In this document: in pieces, positions 33,195 to 41,741 of the stretch
Position numbering within the stretch: position 1 is the stretch's first letter
Layout of the letters: the number at the start of each line of letters is the position of its first letter
Source of the DNA: Actinophytocola sp044466355
GTDB taxonomy: Bacteria; Actinomycetota; Actinomycetes; Mycobacteriales; Pseudonocardiaceae
Assembly (NCBI RefSeq): GCF_044466355.1
Contig: NZ_JBITMQ010000018.1
Coordinates: forward strand, 1-64,000
Length of the DNA stretch: 64,000 nucleotides
Direction: 5' to 3'
Notes under the pieces: model-generated
The model's database searches: none
What the model saw: only the letters and a program-made list of their open reading frames with translations
What the model was told of the DNA's origin: nothing
Made by a program: the position numbers and the translations under genes

Positions 33195-34046
33195 TCAGTC
33201 CGTCCGCAGGTGCACGATGTCACCGGCGGAGATCGCTTTCGGGGTTCCGTCGTCCAGTTTGACCAGCAACCGGCCGTCGATGTCGACGTCCACGGCGACG
33301 CCCGTGAGCACGCCGTCCGGCAGCTCGGCACGCACGCGCTGACCGATGGTCCCGCACACGTCGCGGTAGCCGGTGAGCACGCCGGAACGCTCCAGGTCAC
33401 CGTCGTTCATCCGCCACACGGCCTCCATCTCCTGGAAGGCACGCAGGAAGCTCGCCGTGATCGTCGTCCGGTCGGTGACCTGCGCGCCCGCACCCGCGAA
33501 CGACCCCGGCGCCAGCCCACCCGGTCCCGGCTCGGCACCCTCCGGCAGCGCGGTCACGTTGAGGCCGACCCCCACCACGGCGCCAGGTCCCGCGCCGTCG
33601 TGCACCGCCTCGGACAGCACCCCGGCCGCCTTCGCCCGTTCGGCGCCGACGAGCAGGTCGTTGGGCCACTTCAGCACGGCCTCGATCCCGGCGGTCTCCG
33701 TGGCGACGTGCACGAGCGCCAGACCGGCGACCAGTGCGAGCGAGCCGAGCCGCTCCTGGGGCACGGCCGACGGCCGGACCAGCACCGACAGGTACACCCC
33801 GGACCCCGGCGGCGACGCCCACGTGCGGTCCCGGCGGCCGCGGCCCGCCGTCTGCTCGCCCGCGACCAGCACCGTCCGGTCCGCCGCGCCGTCGGCAGCG
33901 GCGGCCATCAGGTCGGCGTTGGTCGAGCCCGTGCGCTCCACCACGTCGAGGGCCGCGTACGGGCCGTTCGGCGCGACCAGCTGTTCACGAAGGACCAGGA
34001 CATCCAGGTTGTTCTCGGTCACATCGGTGAACTTACCGGGAGTCAA
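33195..34046 (-). CDS. birA: Biotin--[acetyl-CoA-carboxylase] ligase (BirA)
   Basis: A 283-residue biotin protein ligase without the N-terminal DNA-binding domain of E. coli BirA. The biotinyl-AMP loop is GEQTAGRGRRDRTWASPPGS near 63-82, then LKWPNDLLV near 124 and GVGLNV near 157. It attaches biotin to the carrier domain of AccA3 (Lys550 in this window) via biotinyl-5'-AMP. It is divergent from accD5 with only about 21 bp between starts, as in mycobacteria. Confidence 0.93.
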   Translation of the reverse strand: MTPGKFTDVTENNLDVLVLREQLVAPNGPYAALDVVERTGSTNADLMAAAADGAADRTVLVAGEQTAGRGRRDRTWASPPGSGVYLSVLVRPSAVPQERLGSLALVAGLALVHVATETAGIEAVLKWPNDLLVGAERAKAAGVLSEAVHDGAGPGAVVGVGLNVTALPEGAEPGPGGLAPGSFAGAGAQVTDRTTITASFLRAFQEMEAVWRMNDGDLERSGVLTGYRDVCGTIGQRVRAELPDGVLTGVAVDVDIDGRLLVKLDDGTPKAISAGDIVHLRTD

Positions 34047-34067
34047 CCGCGACTACGCTCCCGAGAC

Positions 34068-35705
34068 ATGAGCAGCGCGACCGAACCACTGGGTCAGGTG
34101 CCGACCGGCGAGACGGACATCCACACCACCGCGGGCAAGCTGGCCGACCTGTACCGCCGCAGTGACGAGGCGGTGCACGCGGGTTCGGAGCGCGCGGTCG
34201 CGAAGCAGCACGCGAAGGGCAAGAAAACGGCCCGCGAGCGCATCGACGCACTGCTCGACCCCGGTTCGTTCGTGGAGCTCGACGAGCTGGCGCGGCACCG
34301 GTCGGTGAACTTCGGGCTGGAGCGCAACCGCCCGTACGGCGACGGCGTGGTGACCGGGTACGGCACCATCGACGGGCGTCCCGTGTGCGTGTTCAGCCAG
34401 GACGTGACCGTGTTCGGCGGCGCGCTCGGCGAGGTGTACGGCGAGAAGATCGTCAAGGTCATGGACCTGGCGCTCAAGACGGGACGCCCGATCATCGGCA
34501 TCAACGAGGGCGGCGGCGCGCGCATCCAGGAGGGCGTCGTCTCGCTCGGCCTGTACGGCGAGATCTTCGTCCGCAACACCCGCGCGTCCGGCGTCGTCCC
34601 GCAGATCTCGCTGATCATGGGCGCGAACGCGGGCGGGCACGTCTACTCGCCCGCGCTGACCGACTTCGTGGTGATGGTCGACCAGACGTCCCACATGTTC
34701 ATCACCGGCCCGGACGTGATCAAGACGGTGACCGGCGAGGACGTCGGGTTCGAGGAGCTGGGCGGCGCGCGGGCGCACAACACCAAGTCCGGCAACGCGC
34801 ACTACATGGGCGCCGACGAGGACGACGCGATCGCCTACGTCAAGGAGCTGCTGTCGTTCCTGCCGTCGAACAACATGTCCGACCCGCCCGTGTTCCCCGG
34901 GTTCGCCGAGGAGGGCTCGGTCGCGTCGAACGTGTCGGAGACCGACCTGGAGCTGGACACGCTGATCCCGGACTCGCCGAACCAGCCGTACGACATGCAC
35001 TCGGTGATCGAGCGGGTGCTCGACGACGGCGAGTTCCTCGAGGTCCAGTCGATGTTCGCGCCGAACATCCTGGTCGGGTTCGGGCGCGTCGAGGGCCACG
35101 CCGTCGGCATCGTGGCGAACCAGCCGACGCAGTTCGCCGGGTGCCTCGACATCGACGCGTCCGAGAAGGCGGCCCGGTTCGTGCGGACCTGCGACGCGTT
35201 CAACGTGCCGGTGCTGACGTTCGTCGACGTGCCGGGCTTCCTGCCGGGCACCGACCAGGAGTGGAACGGCATCATCCGGCGCGGCGCGAAGCTGATCTAC
35301 GCGTACGCGGAGGCCACGGTCCCGCTGGTCACGGTCATCACGCGCAAGGCGTACGGCGGCGCGTACGACGTCATGGGGTCCAAGCACCTCGGCGCGGACG
35401 TGAACCTGGCGTGGCCGACCGCGCAGATCGCCGTCATGGGCGCCCAGGGCGCGGCGAACATCGTGCACCGCAAGACGCTGGCGGCGGCCGCGGACTCCGG
35501 CGAGGACGTGGACGCACTGCGCGCACGGCTGCAGCAGGAGTACGAGGACACACTGTGCAACCCGTACGTGGCGGCCGAACGCGGCTACGTGGACGCGGTC
35601 ATCCCCCCGTCGCACACCCGCGGCCACGTGGCCCGCGCACTACGCCTGCTCCACGACAAGCGCGAGACCCTGCCCCCGAAGAAGCACGGAAACATCCCGC
35701 TATGA
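34068..35705 (+). CDS. accD5: Acyl-CoA (propionyl/acetyl-CoA) carboxylase carboxyltransferase subunit
   Basis: A 545-residue crotonase-fold carboxyltransferase. Seen: KGKKTARERIDALLDPGSF, VFSQDVTVFGGALGEVY, GGGARIQEGVVSLGLYG (first oxyanion region), the second CT half with TFVDVPGFLPGTDQEWNGII, and AYGGAYDVMGSKHLGAD. It transfers carboxybiotin CO2 to propionyl- or acetyl-CoA, feeding methylmalonyl/malonyl-CoA synthesis. Synteny with birA and the epsilon gene supports an AccD5-like identity. A TACGCT box about 9 nt before the ATG may make the mRNA leaderless. Confidence 0.93.
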   Translation: MSSATEPLGQVPTGETDIHTTAGKLADLYRRSDEAVHAGSERAVAKQHAKGKKTARERIDALLDPGSFVELDELARHRSVNFGLERNRPYGDGVVTGYGTIDGRPVCVFSQDVTVFGGALGEVYGEKIVKVMDLALKTGRPIIGINEGGGARIQEGVVSLGLYGEIFVRNTRASGVVPQISLIMGANAGGHVYSPALTDFVVMVDQTSHMFITGPDVIKTVTGEDVGFEELGGARAHNTKSGNAHYMGADEDDAIAYVKELLSFLPSNNMSDPPVFPGFAEEGSVASNVSETDLELDTLIPDSPNQPYDMHSVIERVLDDGEFLEVQSMFAPNILVGFGRVEGHAVGIVANQPTQFAGCLDIDASEKAARFVRTCDAFNVPVLTFVDVPGFLPGTDQEWNGIIRRGAKLIYAYAEATVPLVTVITRKAYGGAYDVMGSKHLGADVNLAWPTAQIAVMGAQGAANIVHRKTLAAAADSGEDVDALRARLQQEYEDTLCNPYVAAERGYVDAVIPPSHTRGHVARALRLLHDKRETLPPKKHGNIPL

Positions 35706-35908
35706 GCGACCGCCCCCACCTGCGAGTAGTCCGCGGCAACCCGACCGACGAGGAAATAGCCGCCCTGATCACAGTCGTCTCCACCCTCCACCCCCCAGAG
35801 GAACCACCCCCACCCCCCCGGTCAGCCTGGTCAAACCGCGAACCCCTACTCCGCCGCCCCCTACCCCACAACCCAACAGCCTGGCGAACCTCAGCACGCC
35901 CCCACTAA
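35702..35908 (+). CDS. accE5: Acyl-CoA carboxylase epsilon subunit
   Basis: A 68-residue epsilon subunit: HLRVVRGNPTDEEIAALITV at the start, a Pro/Glu-rich linker, and a closing SAWSNREPLLRRPLPHNP-W block typical of AccE/PccE. It stabilises the AccA3-AccD5 holoenzyme in actinomycetes. The ATG overlaps the accD5 TGA (ATGA). Its TAA (35906-35908) is also the first three bases of the palindromic repeat boundary. Confidence 0.9.
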   Translation: MSDRPHLRVVRGNPTDEEIAALITVVSTLHPPEEPPPPPRSAWSNREPLLRRPLPHNPTAWRTSARPH

Positions 35909-36232
35909 CCCCGCGAGTCACGCCCCCACCCACAACGAGTCGCGTTCCCACACACCGCGAGTCGCGCCCCCAGACACAACGAGTTGTCAATTTCCTGCAG
36001 ACGACACGCGCACAAAACCGACAACTCGATGCGCACGAGACCGCGACTCGCCCTCACACACACCGCGAGTCACGCCCCCAGACAGCGCGAGTCGCGCGCT
36101 CGGACATAGCGAGTTGTCGATTTCGTGCAGGTGGCATGTGCACAAAACCGACAACTCGGTGTGCGCGAGAGCGCGACTCGCTACGTCCGGGGGCGCGACT
36201 CGCTATGGCTGGGGGCGCGACTCGCGGGGTTA
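35906..36232. repeat. Palindromic repeat cluster (family A) between convergent genes
   Basis: It runs from TAACCCCGCGAGTC at the accE stop to GACTCGCGGGGTTA at the stop of the minus-strand membrane protein, so both ends are the same boundary in opposite orientation. Inside are several GCGAGTC(A/G)CGC arms and two inner hairpins of the GAGTTGTC-TTTC-TGC / CACAAAACCGACAACTC type (about 35978-36029 and 36111-36149). It could terminate transcription from both sides. It contains no credible gene. Confidence 0.88.
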
Positions 36233-36517
36233 GTCGCGTTCTCGGCTGTTGGCCCAGGTGATGCCGGGGACTATCAGGGCGACGTAGGCCGCGACGCCGT
36301 ACAGGACCTCGCGGACGCGTTCCTGTTCGCCGGTCAGCCAGATGCCGCCGCAGATCAGGGCCAGTACCAGGGATGTGCCCGCGACGACCTTCGCGAAGAA
36401 CTTGTACGAGCACCAGCGGGTGCAGCCGCCCGGGACGCGGTGGCGGCACAGGCGGTTCCCGCTGGCGCTGGTGGGCAGCTGCACAGCGCGCTCCGAGTGC
36501 CGCCGCATACCCCACAT
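36230..36517 (-). CDS. Small membrane protein, function unknown
   Basis: About 95 residues. A Cys/Arg-rich N-terminal segment (NRLCRHRVPGGCTRWCSYKF) is followed by two membrane helices (VVAGTSLVLALICGGIWLTG; LYGVAAYVALIVPGITWA). ATG 36517 or 36508 are possible starts; the frame extends upstream but would overlap the divergent transporter. The TAA stop is formed by the repeat boundary. No family is recognised. Confidence 0.6.
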   Translation of the reverse strand: MWGMRRHSERAVQLPTSASGNRLCRHRVPGGCTRWCSYKFFAKVVAGTSLVLALICGGIWLTGEQERVREVLYGVAAYVALIVPGITWANSRERD

Positions 36518-36577
36518 CCTCACCGCCGGTGACGATCCCCGACAAGCCGTCGATCTCGAACTGACACACTGCACCGC

Positions 36578-38197
36578 ATGAGAAGCCCGTGGATCCCGAT
36601 GTGGGCGCTCTGTGCGTGCTTCTTCATGATCATGCTCGACTCGACGATCGTCACCGTCGCGATCCCCACGATGCTGACCGACCTGCACGCGAACCTGAAC
36701 GAGGTCGTCTGGGTCAACAGCGTCTACCTCCTCGCGAACACGGTCCCCCTTCTCATCACGGGGCGGCTCGGCGATCGGTTCGGTCCGAAGAACGTCCTCG
36801 TCGCCGGGCTCGTCGCGTTCACGGCCGCGTCGGCGTGGAGCGGCCTCACCACCACCGCGGGCGAGCTGATCGCCGCCCGCGCACTACAGGGCCTCGGCGC
36901 GGCTCTCATGACCCCGCAGACGCTGTCGTTCATCACCCGCCTGTTCCCACCTGAGAAACGCGGTGTGCCGATCTCTGTCTGGGGCGCGGTGGCCGGTGTC
37001 GCGACGCTCGCGGGCCCGGTGCTCGGCGGGCTGCTCGTCGAGCACATCGGGTGGCAGTGGATCTTCCTGATCAACATTCCGATCGGCGTCGTCAGCCTGC
37101 TGATCGCGCTGGCCGCCCTGCCGAACTGGCAGCCGCGCCGCCGCCTGCGCTTCGACCCGCTCGGCACCGCGCTGTGCGCCGTCGGGCTCCTGCTCCTCGT
37201 CTTCGGCGTGCAGAACGGGCAGCACTACCACTGGAGCACGGTCGCGGGCCCGGTCACGATCGTCCACCTCCTCATCGCGGGCGTCCTGCTGCTCGCCGCG
37301 TTCGTGTACCGCCAGGTCACCGTGAAGAACCGCGAGCCGTTGGTGCCCAACGAGCTGTTCCGCGACCACACCTTCACCTACGCCAACCTCGCGCACGCGG
37401 CCATGGGCTTCGCGATGACCGGCATGTTCCTCCCGCTGGTGCTCTACCTGCAGACCGTCCTCGGTCTGACGGCGCTCGAGTCCAGCGCGCTGGCCCTGCC
37501 CATGGCGGTCACGGCGGCCGCAGCGGCCGGGCTGTCCGGCGCGCTGTGGCACCGCATCGGCGCCCGCAACCTGATCGTCGCCGGGTTCGCGATGCTCGCG
37601 CTGGCCGTCGGCATCCTCGTCTACCAGGCACAACCGGAGACGGACCCGGTCACGCTCATCCCCGGCCTCGCGTTCGCCGGGCTCGGCATCGGGTTCGTGT
37701 TCTCGCCGCTGACCACCGCCGCGACCGCGGGCATGCCGGCGGAGCTGGTCGGCGCGGCGTCGGGCGTGTACAACACGGCCCGCCAGGTCGGCGGGGTCCT
37801 GGGCAGCGCGGCGACCGGTCTCGTGTTGCAGCTGGGCGTCGCGTTCGCAGTGCCCGACGCGGCCGCCCGGTACGCCGAACGCCTGCCGTTCCGGTACCGC
37901 GAGGAGTTCGTCGAGCGGATCACCGAGGCGGCGAACACAGCGAGCCAGTTCGACTCGTCCAGCCCGCCCGTGCCGTCCAACCTGGACCCGGACGTCGCCG
38001 ACATCGTGCGCAGGATCGTCACCGGCGTGTTCCACGAGGGGTTCACCGTGGCCGCGAAGGCAAGCCTCATGCTGCCGATCGCGGTGCTCCTGCTCGGCAT
38101 CGTCGCCGCGATGGGCATCCGCGTACGCACCACACCGCGCGATCTAGAGTCGCAACCGTGGAGTTCGTCCTCGCATCACAGTCCCCCGCCCGCCTGA
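36578..38197 (+). CDS. MFS drug transporter, DHA2 (14-helix) type
   Basis: A 539-residue transporter with about 14 membrane helices. The DHA2 marks are MIMLDSTIVTVAIPTM in helix 1 (motif D1-like), GRLGDRFGPKNV (motif A, loop 2-3), ALQGLGAALMTPQ and WGAVAGVATLAGPVLGGLL (motif C). It is likely a proton-driven exporter of a toxic compound or metabolite. The C-terminal 40 bp overlap the maf gene. No regulator is adjacent. Confidence 0.9.
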   Translation: MRSPWIPMWALCACFFMIMLDSTIVTVAIPTMLTDLHANLNEVVWVNSVYLLANTVPLLITGRLGDRFGPKNVLVAGLVAFTAASAWSGLTTTAGELIAARALQGLGAALMTPQTLSFITRLFPPEKRGVPISVWGAVAGVATLAGPVLGGLLVEHIGWQWIFLINIPIGVVSLLIALAALPNWQPRRRLRFDPLGTALCAVGLLLLVFGVQNGQHYHWSTVAGPVTIVHLLIAGVLLLAAFVYRQVTVKNREPLVPNELFRDHTFTYANLAHAAMGFAMTGMFLPLVLYLQTVLGLTALESSALALPMAVTAAAAAGLSGALWHRIGARNLIVAGFAMLALAVGILVYQAQPETDPVTLIPGLAFAGLGIGFVFSPLTTAATAGMPAELVGAASGVYNTARQVGGVLGSAATGLVLQLGVAFAVPDAAARYAERLPFRYREEFVERITEAANTASQFDSSSPPVPSNLDPDVADIVRRIVTGVFHEGFTVAAKASLMLPIAVLLLGIVAAMGIRVRTTPRDLESQPWSSSSHHSPPPA

Positions 38198-38778
38198 TGG
38201 TCCTGCGTGCCGCGGGCATCGAACCCGTCGTGCACGTGTCCGGTGTCGACGAGGACGCCATCACCGCGACGCTGCCCGCCGACGCGCCGCACGAGCACGT
38301 GGTCGTCACGCTCGCCGAGGCCAAGGCCCGCGCCGTCGCGCCAGGTCACGCGGACGCGGTGATCATCGGTTGCGACTCGATGCTCTCCCACGACGGCGAG
38401 CTGGTCGGCAAGCCCGGCACGCCCGAGCGGGCCCGCGAGCGGTGGAAGCGGATGGCGGGCGGCGAGGGCAGGCTCTTGACCGGCCACGCCGTGCTGCGTG
38501 TCCGCGACGGAGCCGTCGACGCGGTCGCCACCGGCACCGTGACCACCACGATCCGGTTCGGCACCCCGGCCGAGGACGAGGTCGAGGCGTACATCGAGAC
38601 CGGCGAGCCGCTGTCGGTCGCGGGCGGGTTCACGCTCGACGGGTTCGGCGGCTGGTTCGTCGACGGCGTCGACGGCGACCCGTCCAGCGTGATCGGCATC
38701 AGCCTGCCGCTGACCCGCGGGCTGCTCGGCGAGGTCGGCGTGCGGGTGATCGACCTGTGGGCTAGTCGCAGGACCTGA
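38158..38778 (+). CDS. maf: Maf-family nucleotide pyrophosphatase
   Basis: A 206-residue Maf protein that hydrolyses non-canonical or pyrimidine NTPs as a housecleaning step. It starts VEFVLASQSPARLMVLRAAG, with catalytic DSMLSHDGELVGKPGTPERA and TGEPLSVAGGFTLDGFGG. GTG 38158 lies inside the 3' end of the transporter gene (40-bp overlap). Synteny (M. tuberculosis Rv3282) supports the call. It overlaps the next, convergent gene by 17 bp. Confidence 0.92.
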   Translation: MEFVLASQSPARLMVLRAAGIEPVVHVSGVDEDAITATLPADAPHEHVVVTLAEAKARAVAPGHADAVIIGCDSMLSHDGELVGKPGTPERARERWKRMAGGEGRLLTGHAVLRVRDGAVDAVATGTVTTTIRFGTPAEDEVEAYIETGEPLSVAGGFTLDGFGGWFVDGVDGDPSSVIGISLPLTRGLLGEVGVRVIDLWASRRT

Positions 38779-39478
38779 TCGTCGCTTCCGACAGGTCCGG
38801 GTTGGGCCAGCCGGGCATCGACTCGAGCCGCGCGTAGTCACGGGTGCAGCCGAGCACCTCGCTGCGCATCGAGAAGATCTGCACGTAGACCTCGGTGTCC
38901 GAGCAGTCGGCGGTGGCCGCGCGGTCGCAGCGGTGCTGCGCGACGAGCACCTCCGGCCCGGACTGCTGCCCGGTGACGTCCTGCACCGCGACGAACCCCG
39001 CGTCGGACGCGAACGGCTTCGCCAGCGACGCCCACTTCGCGGACCGGCCGACGATGACCTGGCCGAGCATGCCGTCGGCGGCGCTGCCACGGACGACGCA
39101 CGCCGACAGCGTGCCGCCGACGCACTGCAGCGCGTCGGGCCCGAGCACGGCGCCGAGCTTGGTGATGGTCACCTCGATCACGTCGCTCGCGCCGCCCCCG
39201 CCGATCTGCACGCGGCCGGACTTGCCGCCGGCGTCCGCGACCAGCTGCACGGCGGTGCCACCGATGGGGATGGGCCCGAGCACACGGCACGGGTCGTCGA
39301 GGCACCCGTCGGCCCCGGCTCCCGACGTGGTCGTCGGCGGTGTCGTGGTCTCGGCCGGGCGGCTCGCGGTCGACCGTTCATGGCGCAGGACAGCGGCCGT
39401 GACCAGCGCGCCGAGCGTGACCAGCGCGCACACGACCGCGGTGACGACCACGGCCCACGGCCTACCCGATCGTGTCAC
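38762..39478 (-). CDS. Membrane-anchored extracytoplasmic protein, function unknown
   Basis: A 238-residue protein with one N-terminal membrane helix (VVVTAVVCALVTLGALVTAAV), a Thr/Pro/Ser linker (about 38-52) and a probable extracytoplasmic domain with six or more Cys, suggesting disulphides. The domain has no recognised motif. The C-terminus is convergent with maf, and the start is divergent from accA3 across 107 bp. Confidence 0.7.
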   Translation of the reverse strand: MTRSGRPWAVVVTAVVCALVTLGALVTAAVLRHERSTASRPAETTTPPTTTSGAGADGCLDDPCRVLGPIPIGGTAVQLVADAGGKSGRVQIGGGGASDVIEVTITKLGAVLGPDALQCVGGTLSACVVRGSAADGMLGQVIVGRSAKWASLAKPFASDAGFVAVQDVTGQQSGPEVLVAQHRCDRAATADCSDTEVYVQIFSMRSEVLGCTRDYARLESMPGWPNPDLSEATIRSCD

Positions 39479-39585
39479 CCGTCACCCCACCCCCGTGACC
39501 TTGCTCTCGCCCCATGTCAGCACAGGGTCCGTAAACTTCCCCACCAGTAACAAGTGTGCCGCTTCGTCGGTGAGGGAGTAAGGGC

Positions 39586-41343
39586 GTGCCCCAGCTCAGC
39601 AAGATCCTGATCGCCAATCGCGGTGAAATCGCTGTCCGTGTCGTTCGTGCGTGTCGGGATGCGGGTGTGTCGAGTGTGGCTGTTTACGCCGACCCGGATC
39701 GTGATGCGTTGTTTGTCCGGTTGGCGGACGAAGCGTTCGCGCTGGGTGGGTCGACGGCGGCGGAGAGTTACCTCAACATCGAGAAGCTGATCGAGGTGGC
39801 GGCACGATCGAGTGCGGACGCGGTACACCCCGGTTACGGGTTTTTGTCGGAGAACGCGGAGTTCGCGCAGGCGGTGATCGATGCGGGGTTGACGTGGGTT
39901 GGGCCGTCGCCGCGGGCGATCCGGGATCTGGGTGACAAGGTGACCGCGCGTCATATCGCGATGCGGGCGGGTGCGCCGCTGGTGCCGGGCACGAAGGAGC
40001 CGGTGGGGGGGCCGGAGGAGGTTGTGGCGTTCGCGCAGGAGCACGGGTTGCCGGTGGCGATCAAGGCGGCGTTCGGTGGTGGTGGCCGCGGGTTGAAGGT
40101 CGCGCGGACGATCGAGGAGATCCCGGAGCTGTTCGACTCGGCGGTGCGTGAGGCGGTGGCGGCGTTCGGGCGGGGTGAGTGCTTCGTGGAGCGCTACCTG
40201 GACAGGCCGCGGCATGTCGAGGCGCAGGTGCTGGCCGATCAGCACGGCAACGTGGTGGTGGTGGGTACGCGGGATTGTTCGTTGCAGCGGCGGCATCAGA
40301 AGTTGGTGGAGGAGGCGCCGGCGCCGTTCCTGTCCGAGGAGCAGCGGGCGTCGATTCATTCCTCGGCGAGGGCGATCTGCCGGGAGGCGGGGTATTCGGG
40401 GGCGGGCACGGTCGAGTACCTGGTGGGGCAGGACGGGACGATCTCGTTCTTGGAGGTCAACACCAGGTTGCAGGTCGAGCATCCGGTGTCGGAGGAGACG
40501 GCCGGGGTGGATTTGGTGCGGGAGCAGTTCCGCATCGCGGCGGGTGAGAGGTTGCGGTTCACGTCTGATCCGGTGCCGCGGGGGCATTCGATCGAGTTCC
40601 GGATCAACGGTGAGGACGCCGGGCGTGGGTTCTTGCCGGCGCCGGGGGTGGTGACCCGGTTCGTGTCGCCGGAGGGTCCGGGGGTGCGGGTGGACACCGG
40701 TGTGGAGTCGGGCACGGAGATCGGTGGGCAGTTCGATTCGCTGCTGGCGAAGGTGATCGTGACGGGCGCGACCCGTGAGGAGGCTCTGGAGCGGTCGCGG
40801 CGGGCGTTGGACGAGATGGTGGTCGAGGGCATGGCGACAGTGCTGCCGTTCCACCGGGTGATCGTGCGTGACCCGGCGTTCGCGGCGGAGTTCACGGTGC
40901 ACACCCGGTGGATCGAGACCGAGTTCGACAACCGGATCGAGCCGTTCCCCACGCCCACCGACCCGGCCCCCTCGGAGGAGCAGGAGGGTGAGCGGCAGAC
41001 GGTGGTCGTGGAGGTCGGCGGCCGGCGGCTGGAGGTGTCGCTGCCCGCGGGGCTGGCGACCGGGTCCGCGCCGAAAGCGGCCGCCAAGCCACGGAAACGG
41101 GCGGGCGGCAAGACCACGGTGGCCTCGGGTGACGCGGTGACCGCACCCATGCAGGGCACGATCGTGAAGATCGCTGTCGAGGACGGCCAAGCGGTCCAGG
41201 CCGGTGACCTGATCGTGGTACTGGAGGCCATGAAGATGGAAAACCCGGTCACCGCCCACAAACCAGGCACCGTCACCGGCCTCAACGTCGGCCAGGGCGA
41301 GACAGTCACACAAGGCACCGTGCTCTGCGAGCTGAAGGACTGA
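39586..41343 (+). CDS. accA3: Acyl-CoA carboxylase alpha subunit: biotin carboxylase plus biotin carrier
   Basis: A 585-residue AccA3-type protein. The biotin carboxylase part (about 1-450) has ILIANRGEIAVRVVRACRDA, AVHPGYGFLSENAEFA, the ATP-grasp glycine loop KAAFGGGGRGLK, and FLEVNTRLQVEHPVSE. The C-terminal carrier domain holds the biotinylated Lys550 in LEAMKMENPV. It supplies carboxybiotin to AccD subunits, including AccD5 at 34068. The start codon is GTG 39586. Several kb and unrelated genes separate it from accD5, as in mycobacteria. Confidence 0.95.
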   Translation: MPQLSKILIANRGEIAVRVVRACRDAGVSSVAVYADPDRDALFVRLADEAFALGGSTAAESYLNIEKLIEVAARSSADAVHPGYGFLSENAEFAQAVIDAGLTWVGPSPRAIRDLGDKVTARHIAMRAGAPLVPGTKEPVGGPEEVVAFAQEHGLPVAIKAAFGGGGRGLKVARTIEEIPELFDSAVREAVAAFGRGECFVERYLDRPRHVEAQVLADQHGNVVVVGTRDCSLQRRHQKLVEEAPAPFLSEEQRASIHSSARAICREAGYSGAGTVEYLVGQDGTISFLEVNTRLQVEHPVSEETAGVDLVREQFRIAAGERLRFTSDPVPRGHSIEFRINGEDAGRGFLPAPGVVTRFVSPEGPGVRVDTGVESGTEIGGQFDSLLAKVIVTGATREEALERSRRALDEMVVEGMATVLPFHRVIVRDPAFAAEFTVHTRWIETEFDNRIEPFPTPTDPAPSEEQEGERQTVVVEVGGRRLEVSLPAGLATGSAPKAAAKPRKRAGGKTTVASGDAVTAPMQGTIVKIAVEDGQAVQAGDLIVVLEAMKMENPVTAHKPGTVTGLNVGQGETVTQGTVLCELKD

Positions 41344-41413
41344 GCGCGGCCCTCGGCCCCCCGAAATCCACCGTAACGGCCGGCACCGACAACCGATCAC
41401 GACGAACCCCGGG

Positions 41414-41514
41414 TTGTCCACAGGTCGACCGGTTATCCACAGGAACGCCGTTCGCGGCCGGTTCTGTCGGTGAGCACCGGTAGACTGGCATGGCGGGTGG
41501 CCCCCGGGATCGGG
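41414..41514 (+). promoter_or_regulatory. DnaA-box pair plus conserved promoter-like element, copy 1 (disrupted by insertions)
   Basis: TTGTCCACA (41414-41422) and TTATCCACA (41433-41441) are DnaA-box matches, both in the same orientation. They are followed by a 51-bp block 41464-41514 containing CACCGGTAGACTGGCATGG. That block recurs with one mismatch, inverted, at 63890-63940, again next to two DnaA boxes. TAGACT could be a -10 hexamer. It probably once lay directly upstream of the ESX genes starting at 43198; the MITE and IS now separate them. DnaA binding and promoter activity are inferred. Confidence 0.7.
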
Positions 41515-41730
41515 CAGGGCTCCGTCAAAGTCGCATTTCTGCTGGTCAGAGTTGGTTTTGGCGGTAGATGCACCGCTGATCGAACGTTCTATTGAGGACA
41601 CCTGGGCGACAGGTCTCCAAGAATGGCCAGGTCGTCAACCTCGGCCGACGGTGCAGGAGACCATGGGTTCCCGTCTTCTGCCTTGCTTGGACGCCGTGAC
41701 CTGCACGAACCCGACTTTGACGGAGCCCTG
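41515..41730. mobile_element. 216-bp MITE-like element with ISAs1-type ends
   Basis: It is bounded by perfect 19-bp inverted repeats, CAGGGCTCCGTCAAAGTCG at 41515-41533 and its complement at 41712-41730. These differ at one base from the ends of the neighbouring IS. CCGGGATCGGG flanks it on both sides (41504-41514 and 41731-41741). It encodes no protein, so it would have to be moved by an ISAs1-type transposase. Confidence 0.85.
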
Positions 41731-41741
41731 CCGGGATCGGG

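Noticed and set aside
41414..41441. Chromosomal or plasmid replication origin suggested by two DnaA boxes
   Set aside because: Only two boxes are present, there is no dnaA/dnaN neighbourhood or AT-rich unwinding region, and the same pair recurs at 63963-63990 with a promoter-like block, so a regulatory role fits better.
39517..41601. A 694-residue minus-strand open frame antisense to accA3
   Set aside because: accA3 is unmistakable on the plus strand; the antisense frame is His/Arg/Pro-rich noise.
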